Source of the DNA: a virus
Reading direction: 5' to 3' (one strand)
DNA length: 64,000 nt
IMG/VR virus record: IMGVR_UViG_3300044946_000175
Location: 55,162 to 119,161 of that record
Positions 1-7,564 of this stretch are shown one piece after another (the first letter of the stretch is position 1; every line of letters begins with the position of its first letter). The position numbers were made by a program, and so were the translations under genes. The notes below the pieces were generated by a model. It was not told where the DNA came from, did not search any database, and saw only the letters and a list, made by a program, of their open reading frames with translations.

Positions 1-1
1 C

Positions 2-55
2 ATTCGCCTGAATGGACTGATGCTGCCCGAAGCGACTCCTGCTCTGGCTGTGTAA
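2..55 (+). CDS. C-terminal end of a gene entering from upstream
   Basis: An open frame runs from the left edge to a TAA at 53-55 and would encode the last 17 residues of a protein ending in PEATPALAV. A terminator-like hairpin follows directly, which fits a gene end. It is too short to assign a family. Confidence 0.4.
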   Translation: MRLNGLMLPEATPALAV

Positions 56-68
56 CCGGCAGTTCCGA

Positions 69-100
69 GAAAAGGCAGGATTATATCTTGCCTTTTCTTT
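69..100 (+). terminator. AAAAGGCA/TGCCTTTT hairpin
   Basis: GAAAAGGCA at 69-77 pairs with TGCCTTTTC at 89-97 and is followed by a short T run. The same hairpin recurs between operons across the window, usually with a -10 box 16 bp after TTGCCT. Here I see no convincing -10 at that distance, so I call only the terminator half. Confidence 0.5.
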
Positions 101-134
101 ATGTCAAAACACCCCAAACATAAAAAGGCAAAAC

Positions 135-752
135 ATGAACGCTACTTCAAAAATCCTTTGGCTCCGCGAGCGCATCCGCGATCAACAAAAGTGGATTGAA
201 ATGAATGGTGGTGATCTTGCCGGTTATCGGGCACGATACGGAGATGTGAACTATGCTCCGTTGAACGCCGATGGTAGTATTCGTACATTCACTATTCCGA
301 CTGAGAGACAGACGCCAGAGCTTATCGAAGGACTAAAGCGGATAGACTCCGTGCGATTTGTCGTTCCCATGTACGCTGACGGCGGTTCCAAAATCTGGGA
401 AGCCGATGTGATGGCTTACGACAAGCTGGTGGATGAATTACTCGAACTGGAGAAACAGCATCCAGAAGCAGCACGGACGGCTGGCATTGCTGATCCTCGT
501 CCGGTTGTTATTAAGTGCATGAAGAATTACGATCCCGAACGCGATCTGAAGTATTTCGGATCGCTAGTGCATAGTTGGGATAATAGCCCCCGACCTTCAA
601 ATGGAGAAATAGCTGCAAGTTCTATAGCTCATAATCTGCTCCAAAATCTCGGCAAACTGGACGAGTCGGCGCAACGAGGTGTGGTTGCTTTTGTCGAACT
701 GCTCATGCGGGGCGAAGTCAAACGAGCTAGTGAGATTTTGAGGGGCAAATAA
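135..752 (+). CDS. hypothetical protein, 205 aa
   Basis: Function not recognised. The protein is soluble and mixed alpha/beta, with a helical, charged C-terminus ending in RGK. The ATG follows AAAAGGCAAAAC, the initiation sequence seen before many genes here. It is followed by a terminator-promoter element, so it probably ends a transcription unit. Confidence 0.75.
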   Translation: MNATSKILWLRERIRDQQKWIEMNGGDLAGYRARYGDVNYAPLNADGSIRTFTIPTERQTPELIEGLKRIDSVRFVVPMYADGGSKIWEADVMAYDKLVDELLELEKQHPEAARTAGIADPRPVVIKCMKNYDPERDLKYFGSLVHSWDNSPRPSNGEIAASSIAHNLLQNLGKLDESAQRGVVAFVELLMRGEVKRASEILRGK

Positions 753-796
753 AAGGCAAAATTCTGACTTGCCTTTTCTGGAATCGGTTGTAAGAT
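751..796 (+). promoter_or_regulatory. class 1 terminator-promoter element
   Basis: AAAAGGCAA (751-759) can pair with TTGCCTTTT (769-777) as a terminator hairpin for the preceding gene. TTGCCT at 769-774 also serves as a -35 box, exactly 16 bp before TAAGAT at 791-796. The gene at 825 starts 28 bp further on, behind a good AGGAG. Confidence 0.65.
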
Positions 797-824
797 TCTG
801 GTAACTCAAACTCAGGAGCTTGCT

Positions 825-1361
825 ATGCCGAATTCTGTTACCGTTATGCATTACGGAGTCGAGGGAACTGGTCGTACTGTGACTGAGGCAAAGAAAGATG
901 CCGGTAAGAAGATCGAGAAGGCGTTGGAGGGCAGCTATACGCCGCAGATTCTTGCGTGGCGTGGTTATGTCGCTTTGGTCTATCGCGATATGCAGGGATG
1001 GCAGAGTCGTCTCATCATGGACCCGGAGCGAGGCGTCATCGACGGTCCTGTCCACGGATCGCATTACGGAGACGAAATCAAGGAAGCGGTGGATGCAGCC
1101 AACAGTAATCTTGCTCAACTTGGTTGGAAGCCTGAAGATTGCCTGGAATGTCCGTCCATCCTTACCACACGCGAGCAGCAGAGCGATTTTCGGCACTGGT
1201 GCAAGTTTCAGTTGCGATATAAGGCAGCGAAGAGTGCTGGCTTGAACGACAACGAAGCTCATTCCTTCGCCGGATATAACCCGTCAACGCCGGAACTTCA
1301 GACGAGAGTTCCACAAGAGGCTCTGGCTGCATTCGGCGTGGCTGAGTCGAAGGCGATTTAA
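825..1361 (+). CDS. hypothetical protein, 178 aa
   Basis: Function not recognised. The N-terminal half is compatible with an alpha/beta domain (MHYGVEGTGRTVTEAKKDAG is a strand, loop and helix pattern). The C-terminal third is helical and contains NDNEAHSFAGYNP. The start has a strong AGGAG at 812-816, and it is the first gene after the class 1 promoter at 769-796. Confidence 0.75.
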   Translation: MPNSVTVMHYGVEGTGRTVTEAKKDAGKKIEKALEGSYTPQILAWRGYVALVYRDMQGWQSRLIMDPERGVIDGPVHGSHYGDEIKEAVDAANSNLAQLGWKPEDCLECPSILTTREQQSDFRHWCKFQLRYKAAKSAGLNDNEAHSFAGYNPSTPELQTRVPQEALAAFGVAESKAI

Positions 1362-1416
1362 TGGCTGTTCAGTTTGTATCGAAATTCAAACCGACCAGTT
1401 CAGAGGAGGAAGACAA

Positions 1417-1629
1417 ATGAATAAAAAAGACATATTCATCCGCGCCTTGGCTGAATTCTTGGTGAAGGACCAAGCTAAAAAGAGTGTGGAACTGGCAATG
1501 GGGAATGAACACGCCAAGCAGTGGGCGGATCTCAGGAGCGCCTCTCCGCTGTTCGACTATCCAACAGTTGAAGAGGCTGAAAAGAGCCTGAAGGAATTTT
1601 TCTCTAACAAAACAGGAAAAGGCAAATGA
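1417..1629 (+). CDS. small helical protein, 70 aa
   Basis: Function not recognised. The protein is charged and almost entirely helical, ending KTGKGK. Its start follows GAGGAGGAAG, one of the strongest Shine-Dalgarno sequences in the window. Its last codons (AAAGGCAAATGA) form the initiation region of the next gene, and the two overlap by ATGA. Confidence 0.7.
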   Translation: MNKKDIFIRALAEFLVKDQAKKSVELAMGNEHAKQWADLRSASPLFDYPTVEEAEKSLKEFFSNKTGKGK

Positions 1630-1760
1630 CAACCGAGACAGCAAAGTTTATACTCGACGTATTTCCGGTCTGTTTTTTGATCGTAACCATACCCGGCTTC
1701 ATCCTGGTGTTTTTGCTGCTAGTGAAGTCGATAATTTCTGTGGGAGATAGAGATAAATGA
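1626..1760 (+). CDS. small single-pass membrane protein, 44 aa
   Basis: This 44-codon frame starts at the ATG overlapping the previous stop and ends overlapping the next ATG. One long hydrophobic segment covers roughly residues 10-37 (VFPVCFLIVTIPGFILVFLL), followed by a charged tail, VGDRDK. Tight coupling on both sides and the membrane profile support a real gene. Its position beside an early accessory cluster would suit a membrane-acting or holin-like role, but nothing shows this. Confidence 0.6.
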   Translation: MTTETAKFILDVFPVCFLIVTIPGFILVFLLLVKSIISVGDRDK

Positions 1761-2251
1761 ATAAAAGATTTCCTCCACGATTGAATTACGGCAGTACGAT
1801 GGAGTTCTCCGTCGCGCACGGATTTCTCGAAAACGGTCCATCGAAGTCAAAGCCAAAACTGCCGCGATTGTTGCAGTTTGTCCTTCCTCCCTTCCAGCGT
1901 GGCGAGGTGTGGACCACTACGCAAAAATCGCGATTCATCGAGTCGTTGTGGTTGGGTCTGCCGATTTCTGTCTATGCTTACAATGAGTCGCCTACCTTCG
2001 GCGAAATCGACTACTGGCTCATCGATGGGCAACAGAGATGGACGGCAATTCGAGACTTTGTAGAGAATAAATTCGAAGTGTTCGGCGGGTTGAAGTATAG
2101 CGACATGAACGAGTGCGAATTGAGGCAGTTCAAGAACAAACGATTTCCTGCCATCTTGATCAATAGTGACGACGTGAAGGAGTTGCAGGATATATATGAG
2201 CGGCTGGCTTATGGCGGAACTGCTCACGAAAAATCAGGAGAAAGCAAATGA
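1757..2251 (+). CDS. DUF262 / ParB-fold protein
   Basis: This 164-residue protein carries the DUF262 hallmarks: LPPFQRGEVW near residue 45 and WLIDGQQRWTAI near residue 87. DUF262 has the ParB/Srx NTPase fold and forms the N-terminal half of GmrSD-type enzymes that restrict modified DNA. The usual DUF1524 HNH nuclease half is absent, so this is a stand-alone nucleotide-binding domain. By inference it could bind or counter a host modification-dependent system. The start overlaps the preceding gene by four bases. Confidence 0.75.
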   Translation: MNKRFPPRLNYGSTMEFSVAHGFLENGPSKSKPKLPRLLQFVLPPFQRGEVWTTTQKSRFIESLWLGLPISVYAYNESPTFGEIDYWLIDGQQRWTAIRDFVENKFEVFGGLKYSDMNECELRQFKNKRFPAILINSDDVKELQDIYERLAYGGTAHEKSGESK

Positions 2252-2460
2252 AACTTGACGACGACAAGACTGAGGCAACTTTGTGGATGATCTTTTCGTG
2301 CGTTGCCTTGTTCGGTCTCTTATCGCACGAGGGAGTCCGACAGGCTAAGGGTCCGGATGATAACGCAGAGCGTGACGCGGCCGCAAGCGCTGATAGAATG
2401 CTCAGGAGATTCAAAAAAAGATTCGACCAAGATTCTGAGTCGTTCGGAAAGGCAAAATAA
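2248..2460 (+). CDS. small membrane-associated protein, 70 aa
   Basis: Function not recognised. A hydrophobic stretch at residues 11-27 (LWMIFSCVALFGLLS) is followed by a charged, helical C-terminal half ending FGKAK. It overlaps its neighbours by 4 and 1 bases. The last codons create the GAAAGGCAAAATAATG initiation site of the next gene. Confidence 0.65.
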   Translation: MKLDDDKTEATLWMIFSCVALFGLLSHEGVRQAKGPDDNAERDAAASADRMLRRFKKRFDQDSESFGKAK

Positions 2461-2672
2461 TGATTCGTCCAAAATGGACTACCGCTAAACCGACCCAACC
2501 CGGCTGGTACTGGTATCGTCAGGGAGCAGGTGGTGAGATAATTGTTTCTCTTCATCAATACAACGATTCATTCATTATACGATTTTCTGGTAACGGCCAG
2601 AGCTTTGATTTTGATGAAGTGGTTGCAGAATATCCGGGCGCTGAGTGGGCCGGGCCGTTAGAAAAGCCTTAA
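2460..2672 (+). CDS. small Trp/Tyr-rich phage protein, 70 aa
   Basis: The pattern PTQPGWYWYR at the start and AEWAGPLEKP at the end, around a short beta-rich core, is typical of a widespread small phage protein family that encodes about one domain. Its function is unknown. It starts directly after AAAGGCAAAATA. Confidence 0.65.
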   Translation: MIRPKWTTAKPTQPGWYWYRQGAGGEIIVSLHQYNDSFIIRFSGNGQSFDFDEVVAEYPGAEWAGPLEKP

Positions 2673-2796
2673 AAATTCCGTCAAGAATCCGTAGCACGAT
2701 AACCCCATCTTCTGCGAGTGTATTTCCAGAGGCTTCTGCGCTCCATTACTTTCGATAGAATAAAACCGATCAATAACCTGAACCTGGAAAGTTCAT

Positions 2797-3306
2797 ATGA
2801 ATGCTAGACCGAACGCGAAAGAATTGAGAGAAAAGGCTGCTGAACTCAAAGAGGCAAAGAATGCCATCAAGACGGTGCCTCTTACCGTCGAGAACGTGGA
2901 TCGTCTGGATGCGACCACTTCAAATGCAAAAGCATCTGCCAAACCGAAGCCGGAAAAGAAGCAAAAACCACCAAAAGACCCAAAAGACATAAAACCACCC
3001 CAACCGCCAGACCCTAACTCCAAGAGAAGTCAGAAAAAGCTCAAAGGACGGCTCCCGCACGGTTCCAGGTTCGACAATTTCGTTTATGATGGCGAGAAAG
3101 TGGAGTGGACGGGGATACTCACAGTTCCTGGATTCGAGGTATTTAGGGACCGGGCCAATGGCGTGATGACTCTGTTTTCCAGACTTGATAAAGCCTATCG
3201 AAGAGCGGCGAAGGAACGAGAGTCTGCCTCACCCGTTCCACCATCGCCAGAGCCGAACTGCGAGCAGCACACTGGCAATGATGACCAAAATCGCGATGGC
3301 GAGTAG
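2797..3306 (+). CDS. Lys/Pro-rich hypothetical protein, 169 aa
   Basis: Residues 1-80 are a basic, low-complexity stretch (many K, P and A, for example PEKKQKPPKDPKDIKPPQPP), probably disordered. A short folded domain follows (SRFDNFVYDGEKVEWTG to LDKAYRRAAKERE). The basic tail could bind nucleic acid, which is inference. A candidate small gene on the other strand overlaps its 3' end. Confidence 0.7.
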   Translation: MNARPNAKELREKAAELKEAKNAIKTVPLTVENVDRLDATTSNAKASAKPKPEKKQKPPKDPKDIKPPQPPDPNSKRSQKKLKGRLPHGSRFDNFVYDGEKVEWTGILTVPGFEVFRDRANGVMTLFSRLDKAYRRAAKERESASPVPPSPEPNCEQHTGNDDQNRDGE

Positions 3307-3349
3307 TATCGGTAGTTCCAGAGTTGCATATCCAGCTTTGCGTTTCATG
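3229..3349 (-). CDS. candidate short membrane peptide, 39 aa
   Basis: Starting at the ATG at 3349, this frame encodes MKRKAGYATLELPILL and then a continuous hydrophobic helix ending in RLWRWWNG. The basic start, single helix and Trp-rich end look like a real small membrane protein. However, it overlaps the plus-strand gene end by 78 bases and its ribosome site (GAGG, 14 nt upstream) is poor. Confidence 0.3.
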
Positions 3350-3467
3350 GATTTTTCTTGACCTCGAAACTTGATGGGCATAGACTTTTGGGGTGGATTA
3401 AACGGAAAGAGCGAGTTTTCCCGCAAAGAAAAGACTCGCTCGACCGTCACGTCAGTGTGAGCACATT

Positions 3468-3806
3468 CTATGTGACACACCGACCATAAGCAATTCCACA
3501 ATTCAAAAATTCTTTGCGTATAGCCTCCAGGTTTGAGGCGACGGAAATGCCATACATCTGCGGACTGGCGAGCAATAGCGGTATGGGAACCGGCTTGGCG
3601 TTGTAGTAGCGGGAGTTCCCCACTACCAGCCAAAGTCGGCTGGCTGCATTTTCTCGATTGAAAAGAGGGAATGCTATCGGTTTGTTGAGGTGACGGGTGG
3701 GTGAATTTATTTCACTGGCTTTGTCCAACTGTGCAAGCAGTTCCATGCGTTCGGGGGTAGGTGGCTGGCGCTCCTTAATAGAGCATGGAGTCGTGGGGGT
3801 CAGCAT
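3468..3806 (-). CDS. candidate minus-strand gene, 112 aa
   Basis: From the ATG at 3806 an open frame encodes a balanced, protein-like sequence (MELLAQLDKASEINSPTRHL, then a hydrophobic middle). It fills part of an otherwise empty 700-bp gap. I recognise no family and see no Shine-Dalgarno, so it may be chance. If real, it and the membrane peptide at 3229-3349 would form a small divergent pair. Confidence 0.3.
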   Translation of the reverse strand: MLTPTTPCSIKERQPPTPERMELLAQLDKASEINSPTRHLNKPIAFPLFNRENAASRLWLVVGNSRYYNAKPVPIPLLLASPQMYGISVASNLEAIRKEFLNCGIAYGRCVT

Positions 3807-3814
3807 GGGCTGGC

Positions 3815-3845
3815 GTCCGGAGCGACTGTAAACAAGACTCCGGAC
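3815..3845. repeat. 8-bp inverted repeat GTCCGGAG/CTCCGGAC
   Basis: GTCCGGAG at 3815-3822 is perfectly inverted at 3838-3845 around a 15-nt loop. It lies in the gap 3307-4015, which holds no confident gene. No T run follows on either strand, so it is not an obvious terminator. Confidence 0.45.
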
Positions 3846-3882
3846 CAAACGAAAGCGAGGATGAGGGGTGACGCATTCGTGA

Positions 3883-3937
3883 AGTAGCTCCGTATCGTTT
3901 CAAGATCATTTAAATCTTGGAATGGTACGGGGCTACT
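3883..3937 (+). ncRNA. 24-bp hairpin held together by G-U pairs
   Basis: The arm from 3883 (AGTAGCTCCGTATCG...) pairs along its whole length with the arm ending at 3937 (...GGTACGGGGCTACT), around the loop CATTTA. Every position pairs, but four of the pairs are G-U. Such pairs work in RNA and not in DNA, so this is better explained as an RNA stem than as a DNA palindrome. It lies 80 nt upstream of the HNH gene at 4016. Confidence 0.55.
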
Positions 3938-4015
3938 CCGCTCAGAATCCAGGATCAACATTCCATTTCAGAGTTGGTTGTGTTTAGCTTTGTGTGTTGG
4001 AAGTGAGGTGTTTTG

Positions 4016-4573
4016 ATGGATGCAGTACAATATGCGAAATACCTAAGATCGGATCATTGGATTGAGTTCAGCAGTCATGTCCGGAAGAGTCGATGCTTTT
4101 GTTGTGGTGTTGAGAAGACTGGTTTGCACGTCCATCACATAACATACGAACGTGTTGGGAAAGAACTGGAACAGGATGTTGTGACAGTATGTAATGGATG
4201 TCACATCAAAATCCACAAGAGAGTCAAGAGAGGAACCAAACTTGAAGATGCACATTTTGTCGTCAAGAAGTCGATGACGAGTCGAGAGGGACACCTGGTC
4301 GGGAAGTGGTGTTCGTGGCCGCGCCTTTTGAATCCGTCACTACAACAAACCATCGGCAAGTTGAAAGCCTTTCTAGTTCTCAAGGGTCTTTTGGAAGATG
4401 GGAGGGCATCAAAGCTCGCATACCGCTTGAAGTTCGCTCGGGTAGTAAATGGTAAAGAGAGATGGCACAAAATGCGGTTCATTGATATGGCGAGAGCGGA
4501 TCGTAAGATATGGAGGTGTAGGCAACAAGGAAAGGCAATTTATCCATCGCTCCGCAAACGCGCTCTTATTTGA
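4016..4573 (+). CDS. HNH endonuclease
   Basis: This 185-residue protein has the zinc-bound HNH core: CFCC near residue 28, the catalytic LHVHHITYERVG near residue 37, and VCNGCHIKIHKR near residue 58. HNH enzymes of this layout nick or cut phage DNA as homing or packaging-associated nucleases. The C-terminal 100 residues are basic and helical and could bind DNA. I chose the ATG at 4016 because GAGGTG lies at a proper distance. Being alone near a gene-poor gap suits a mobile homing gene. Confidence 0.8.
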   Translation: MDAVQYAKYLRSDHWIEFSSHVRKSRCFCCGVEKTGLHVHHITYERVGKELEQDVVTVCNGCHIKIHKRVKRGTKLEDAHFVVKKSMTSREGHLVGKWCSWPRLLNPSLQQTIGKLKAFLVLKGLLEDGRASKLAYRLKFARVVNGKERWHKMRFIDMARADRKIWRCRQQGKAIYPSLRKRALI

Positions 4574-4583
4574 AAAGGCAAAA

Positions 4584-5060
4584 ATGAAAATTCAACTCTT
4601 CTTCGATGGCGGATGTACTCCCCGTAATCCAGGAGGAACCGGTACGTGGGCCTACGTCATCAAAGGTCTGACTGAAGCCGACGTGGAAGGGTACGGTGCA
4701 TTACAGGCTTCTCCCAAGATGACCAACAACGTCGCGGAGTACGTGGCGCTTGGGAAGGGTCTGCGATTTCTGGCCGACTACCAGAGTACCGACGCGGCAA
4801 AGGTCTTGACGAGCCTGGAGATAAGAGGCGACTCCAAGCTGGTTGTAAACCAACTGACCGAAGAGTGGAAGTGCAACAAGGAACATCTTCAGAAGCTTCG
4901 TGCGCGCTGTTGGGAGTTGTTGGAGCAGATCAAGTGTTCGTGGACTACGGAGTGGATTCCTCGTGAAGAGAACTCACGAGCCGATGCTCTGGGTCACAAG
5001 GCTTATACCGAAGCGACCGGACAGCCTTATCCCGATACGATCAACGGCAGGCGGATATAA
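4584..5060 (+). CDS. rnhA: ribonuclease HI
   Basis: This 158-residue enzyme hydrolyses the RNA strand of RNA-DNA hybrids, for example Okazaki primers or R-loops. All four catalytic acids are visible: D8 in FFDGGCTPRNPGG, E52 in NNVAEY, D83 in IRGDSKLVVNQ and D134 in NSRADALG. The length is that of a single-domain RNase HI. The start follows AAAAGGCAAAA. The next gene begins immediately after its stop. Confidence 0.93.
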   Translation: MKIQLFFDGGCTPRNPGGTGTWAYVIKGLTEADVEGYGALQASPKMTNNVAEYVALGKGLRFLADYQSTDAAKVLTSLEIRGDSKLVVNQLTEEWKCNKEHLQKLRARCWELLEQIKCSWTTEWIPREENSRADALGHKAYTEATGQPYPDTINGRRI

Positions 5061-5285
5061 ATGGACGATCCTTATTATGAGGTTCGGAGCGAGATTGAAG
5101 CCCATGAGAAGTTGCTGAAGTCCCATCCTGATTGTCAAAGGATGTGGGATGTCTGGGTCGCCCACCCCGACAAAACCAAGAGTGCATTGAATCCTCGTGA
5201 GATGGCTGAAGTCTGGGGCGTTTCGGAGTTGAGGCGGCATCCTCTATTTGTGCGGTATATCGCGGGTAAGATGGGAGCGGTTTAG
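5061..5285 (+). CDS. hypothetical protein, 74 aa
   Basis: Function not recognised. It is a charged helical protein; EMAEVWGVSELRRHPLFVRYI resembles a helix-turn-helix-like segment but is not diagnostic. It starts one base after the rnhA stop, so it is translated with it. A class 1 promoter follows. Confidence 0.65.
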   Translation: MDDPYYEVRSEIEAHEKLLKSHPDCQRMWDVWVAHPDKTKSALNPREMAEVWGVSELRRHPLFVRYIAGKMGAV

Positions 5286-5315
5286 CGGCAAGTCGATAAG
5301 AACCTAACTAATAAC

Positions 5316-5343
5316 TTGCCTTTTCATCTTCCTGTGTTAAAAT
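5316..5343 (+). promoter_or_regulatory. class 1 promoter, likely leaderless
   Basis: TTGCCT (5316-5321), 16 bp, TAAAAT (5338-5343). The ATG of the next gene is at 5351, only 7 bp after the -10, where transcription would normally begin. The mRNA is therefore predicted to start at or next to the start codon. Confidence 0.65.
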
Positions 5344-5350
5344 CCCGACA

Positions 5351-6034
5351 ATGGAACTTTCCGAGCAAGTCTGGTGGGAAGTAGAAGCCGACAACGGTAA
5401 GTGGGCAGGTCTGGTCGATCCGACCTGGATCACTTCCACAGTGATTGCTCTGTGTCAGCAGATCGAAAAGAGTAAAGACGCCTCGCTCCTGCCGATCCTG
5501 GCCGATGCGCTCCATATGGATGCTGGTTGTGAGGATGCACTGTTGTTGAAGTTCTTGCGCGAGAACGTGGTCATTAGAATCGCGAGTATAAATGGGCCAA
5601 TGGGATCTTATAAATGTCGTAGAGATAAAGGCATGTCCCGCGAAGTCATCGCCAGTCAAATAGGCAAATTGAGTCGTTTTTTTGATGGTGGTGATCATGT
5701 GTTTATTGACGATTGGAAAGCTTACCAGGACGCCAAGCGAAAGCACTATCTCGCGCAGGAGCAGTGCAAAAACTATCTCACGAATCCAGACATCAAGGCC
5801 GCTCTCCTGGCGCTCCCTCATCCCCATCCGGCTTTTAGGCAAAGTAAGAAATGGTGGGATTATTGCTGCTGGTTTACTGAAAAGCGGCTCTATCCGACTC
5901 TGCTTCGCAAATTGAAGGAATTGATGAAGGAGAACAAGAGTTTTGCCGTAGTGGTTGAGGAATCGAAGCACGAGAGAGTCGCCACTGCTCCGCTTGTGTC
6001 TGGGCAGAGAGTGTTAGACTGGGATGATGTTTAG
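5351..6034 (+). CDS. protein with planctomycete-type ILADAL-DAGC motif
   Basis: In this 227-residue protein, LLPILADALHMDAGCEDALL (about residues 47-66) matches a short motif typical of a Planctomycetes-specific domain, ILADAL...AGC followed by a leucine-rich helix. The same motif appears in the gene at 7564. The remainder is charged and Trp/Tyr-rich without a recognisable fold. Its role is unknown; the motif is useful as a host clue. Expression is predicted from the promoter at 5316. Confidence 0.7.
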   Translation: MELSEQVWWEVEADNGKWAGLVDPTWITSTVIALCQQIEKSKDASLLPILADALHMDAGCEDALLLKFLRENVVIRIASINGPMGSYKCRRDKGMSREVIASQIGKLSRFFDGGDHVFIDDWKAYQDAKRKHYLAQEQCKNYLTNPDIKAALLALPHPHPAFRQSKKWWDYCCWFTEKRLYPTLLRKLKELMKENKSFAVVVEESKHERVATAPLVSGQRVLDWDDV

Positions 6035-6049
6035 AGTATTGGAGAATAA

Positions 6050-6093
6050 AAGGCAGAATTTTAATTTGCCTTTTGTGGTTTGGGGAGTAAGAT
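6050..6093 (+). promoter_or_regulatory. class 1 terminator-promoter element, leaderless
   Basis: AAAAGGCA pairs with TGCCTTTT as a terminator. TTGCCT (6066-6071), 16 bp, TAAGAT (6088-6093) forms the promoter. The ATG at 6100 is 6 bp past the -10, again predicting a leaderless message. Confidence 0.65.
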
Positions 6094-6099
6094 GAATTT

Positions 6100-6324
6100 A
6101 TGAAACAATGTACCAAACTCGTCTGTAAGCAGACCTTCTCATTTAAAGTCGATGGAGAAGGCAGAGTTACTACTTTTCGAGAAGGGCAGGAATTCTGGAT
6201 AACTAATACGGAGACGCATCAAAAGAACAGCGGAAGTGTGAACGTGGCGAGAAAAGGTCAGAAGTGGGGCTACAGTTTCACTGCGGAGCAAGTTACTCAG
6301 TTTTTTGTGGAAAAGGAAGATTAA
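6100..6324 (+). CDS. small beta-rich hypothetical protein, 74 aa
   Basis: Function not recognised. The short alternating strands (TFSFKVDGEGRVTTFREGQEF ... WGYSFTAEQVTQFF) suggest a small beta-barrel. Transcription is expected to start at its own ATG from the promoter at 6066. The next gene overlaps its end. Confidence 0.65.
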   Translation: MKQCTKLVCKQTFSFKVDGEGRVTTFREGQEFWITNTETHQKNSGSVNVARKGQKWGYSFTAEQVTQFFVEKED

Positions 6325-6547
6325 TAGTTTGCCTTTTCTGGTGTTGCTTCTGGCCAGATGGCAGACCCAAAATGGAAAGCATTGGCTGGAGCTTTATCGG
6401 GACGGCGACAGCTACTACTACAGAGGAGACGACTGCGGAGGTGTCCTGGGCCGTCTGCCTGGAACTGAGGTTGCTATTGCCAAGATAGAAGCTGGAGCAG
6501 TGAGTTGTCTCAAGAGTGATTTTCCTAGCACAAAGAAGGTGAAGTAA
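6305..6547 (+). CDS. hypothetical protein, start uncertain
   Basis: The convincing part is the C-terminal two thirds (NGKHWLELYRDGDSYYYRGD onward). The start could be the GTG at 6305, inside the preceding gene, or the GTG at 6341, which directly follows a TTTGCCTTTTC element. Its stop overlaps the next ATG. Function is unknown. Confidence 0.5.
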   Translation: MWKRKINSLPFLVLLLARWQTQNGKHWLELYRDGDSYYYRGDDCGGVLGRLPGTEVAIAKIEAGAVSCLKSDFPSTKKVK

Positions 6548-6762
6548 TGGTTGGAATAGATACTGCTGGTTGTGCTGTACTTGAAGGTCTGGTCGAGAAG
6601 CATGGCTTGTCTGGAGTCGTCGCGGTACTGAGTGATATTTGCTCCGTAAAAGTAGAAGAGGCTGAAATGCCACTAAAGGAAGGGTGGATTATGCTGAGTC
6701 GTGCGTTTTATCTGCTTATCGATACGTGTCATAAGTACAAATTACCAGGAGTTGAGCGATGA
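6547..6762 (+). CDS. small helical protein, 71 aa
   Basis: Function not recognised. The sequence is helical: LVEKHGLSGVVAVLSDIC, then EEAEMPLKEGWIMLSRAFYLL. Very similar short helical proteins are common in phages and planctomycetes. It is coupled to both neighbours by stop/start overlaps. Confidence 0.65.
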   Translation: MVGIDTAGCAVLEGLVEKHGLSGVVAVLSDICSVKVEEAEMPLKEGWIMLSRAFYLLIDTCHKYKLPGVER

Positions 6763-7307
6763 CAAAGAAAGAACTAGAAGTTCTGGAACGAATCGAAGAA
6801 AAGGCGCACGTAGCCCAACAGACAATCATACGGACGCGAGACAAGAAGAAGTGGCGCTTGCAGGAATTAGCGGAGAAGAAGATCGATGCTCAAATGGAGG
6901 TGGAGTTCGGTAAGCGCATCGAGAAGGCTGTTACTACTTATAACGATGCGCAGGTCGCGGTCAAGAAAGCTCGCATTGAATTCGCCACGGCGAACGCGCC
7001 ATTTCTCATTGGCACGAAGATGGTCAAGTGGGATAAGAAGTATAACTGCTGGTTGAGTAGTTCGACCACCCCAAACCCCATCGTCGAGCTTGCTGCTGGT
7101 GTCTTCGACGTCGTTACTGATGACACCGTTTTTCCTGAAGGTATGTCTCAGTACAAGAAGCCGCGAGTCGGTTCGTATATCATTCGACTCACGCGCAAGG
7201 ACGGTACGCTCGGCATCAAGTTCGAGCAGCTCATTCTTGACGGTTACAGAAAAACAACGGACTGGCTTCCCGTAGGCAAAAAACCAAAGAAAGAGAAGGC
7301 AAAATAA
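6759..7307 (+). CDS. coiled-coil hypothetical protein, 182 aa
   Basis: Residues 1-75 form a long charged coiled coil (many E, K and R). The C-terminal 105 residues are a beta-rich domain (FLIGTKMVKWDKKYNCWL ... GSYIIRLTRKDGTLGIKF). The end is a Lys-rich tail, GKKPKKEKAK, whose codons form the next gene's AAGGCAAAATA initiation site. Function is unknown. Confidence 0.7.
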   Translation: MTKKELEVLERIEEKAHVAQQTIIRTRDKKKWRLQELAEKKIDAQMEVEFGKRIEKAVTTYNDAQVAVKKARIEFATANAPFLIGTKMVKWDKKYNCWLSSSTTPNPIVELAAGVFDVVTDDTVFPEGMSQYKKPRVGSYIIRLTRKDGTLGIKFEQLILDGYRKTTDWLPVGKKPKKEKAK

Positions 7308-7564
7308 TGGTTTTTGAAATTGGTAAAAACTATCTGTTCGAATCGATCACCAGTAACCTTTATGTAGGTCGCTTAGTCGAGGTTGGTTTCAGCGGTGAAG
7401 TGTTACTGGAAGACGCGGCTTGGATCAGCGAAACGGGTAGGCTCAATGAGTTTGTTCGTACCGGAAGCGCTGAAGGAATGGAGGTGGAATTAATAGGCAC
7501 AAAAGGACTTCGATACGCTTCGTGGAATCCTTGGCCGCATAAACTTTTCGAGGAGACGATTTAG
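7307..7564 (+). CDS. conserved small phage protein, 85 aa
   Basis: The pattern GKNYLF...Y.GRLVEV...VLLEDAAWI.ETGR.NEF is that of a common short phage protein of unknown function with an SH3-like barrel appearance. It ends FEETI, with stop and next GTG overlapping. Confidence 0.7.
   Translation: MVFEIGKNYLFESITSNLYVGRLVEVGFSGEVLLEDAAWISETGRLNEFVRTGSAEGMEVELIGTKGLRYASWNPWPHKLFEETI

Noticed and set aside
597-1262. 221-codon minus-strand frame
   Set aside because: It lies across two plausible plus-strand genes and has no recognisable start context or domain.
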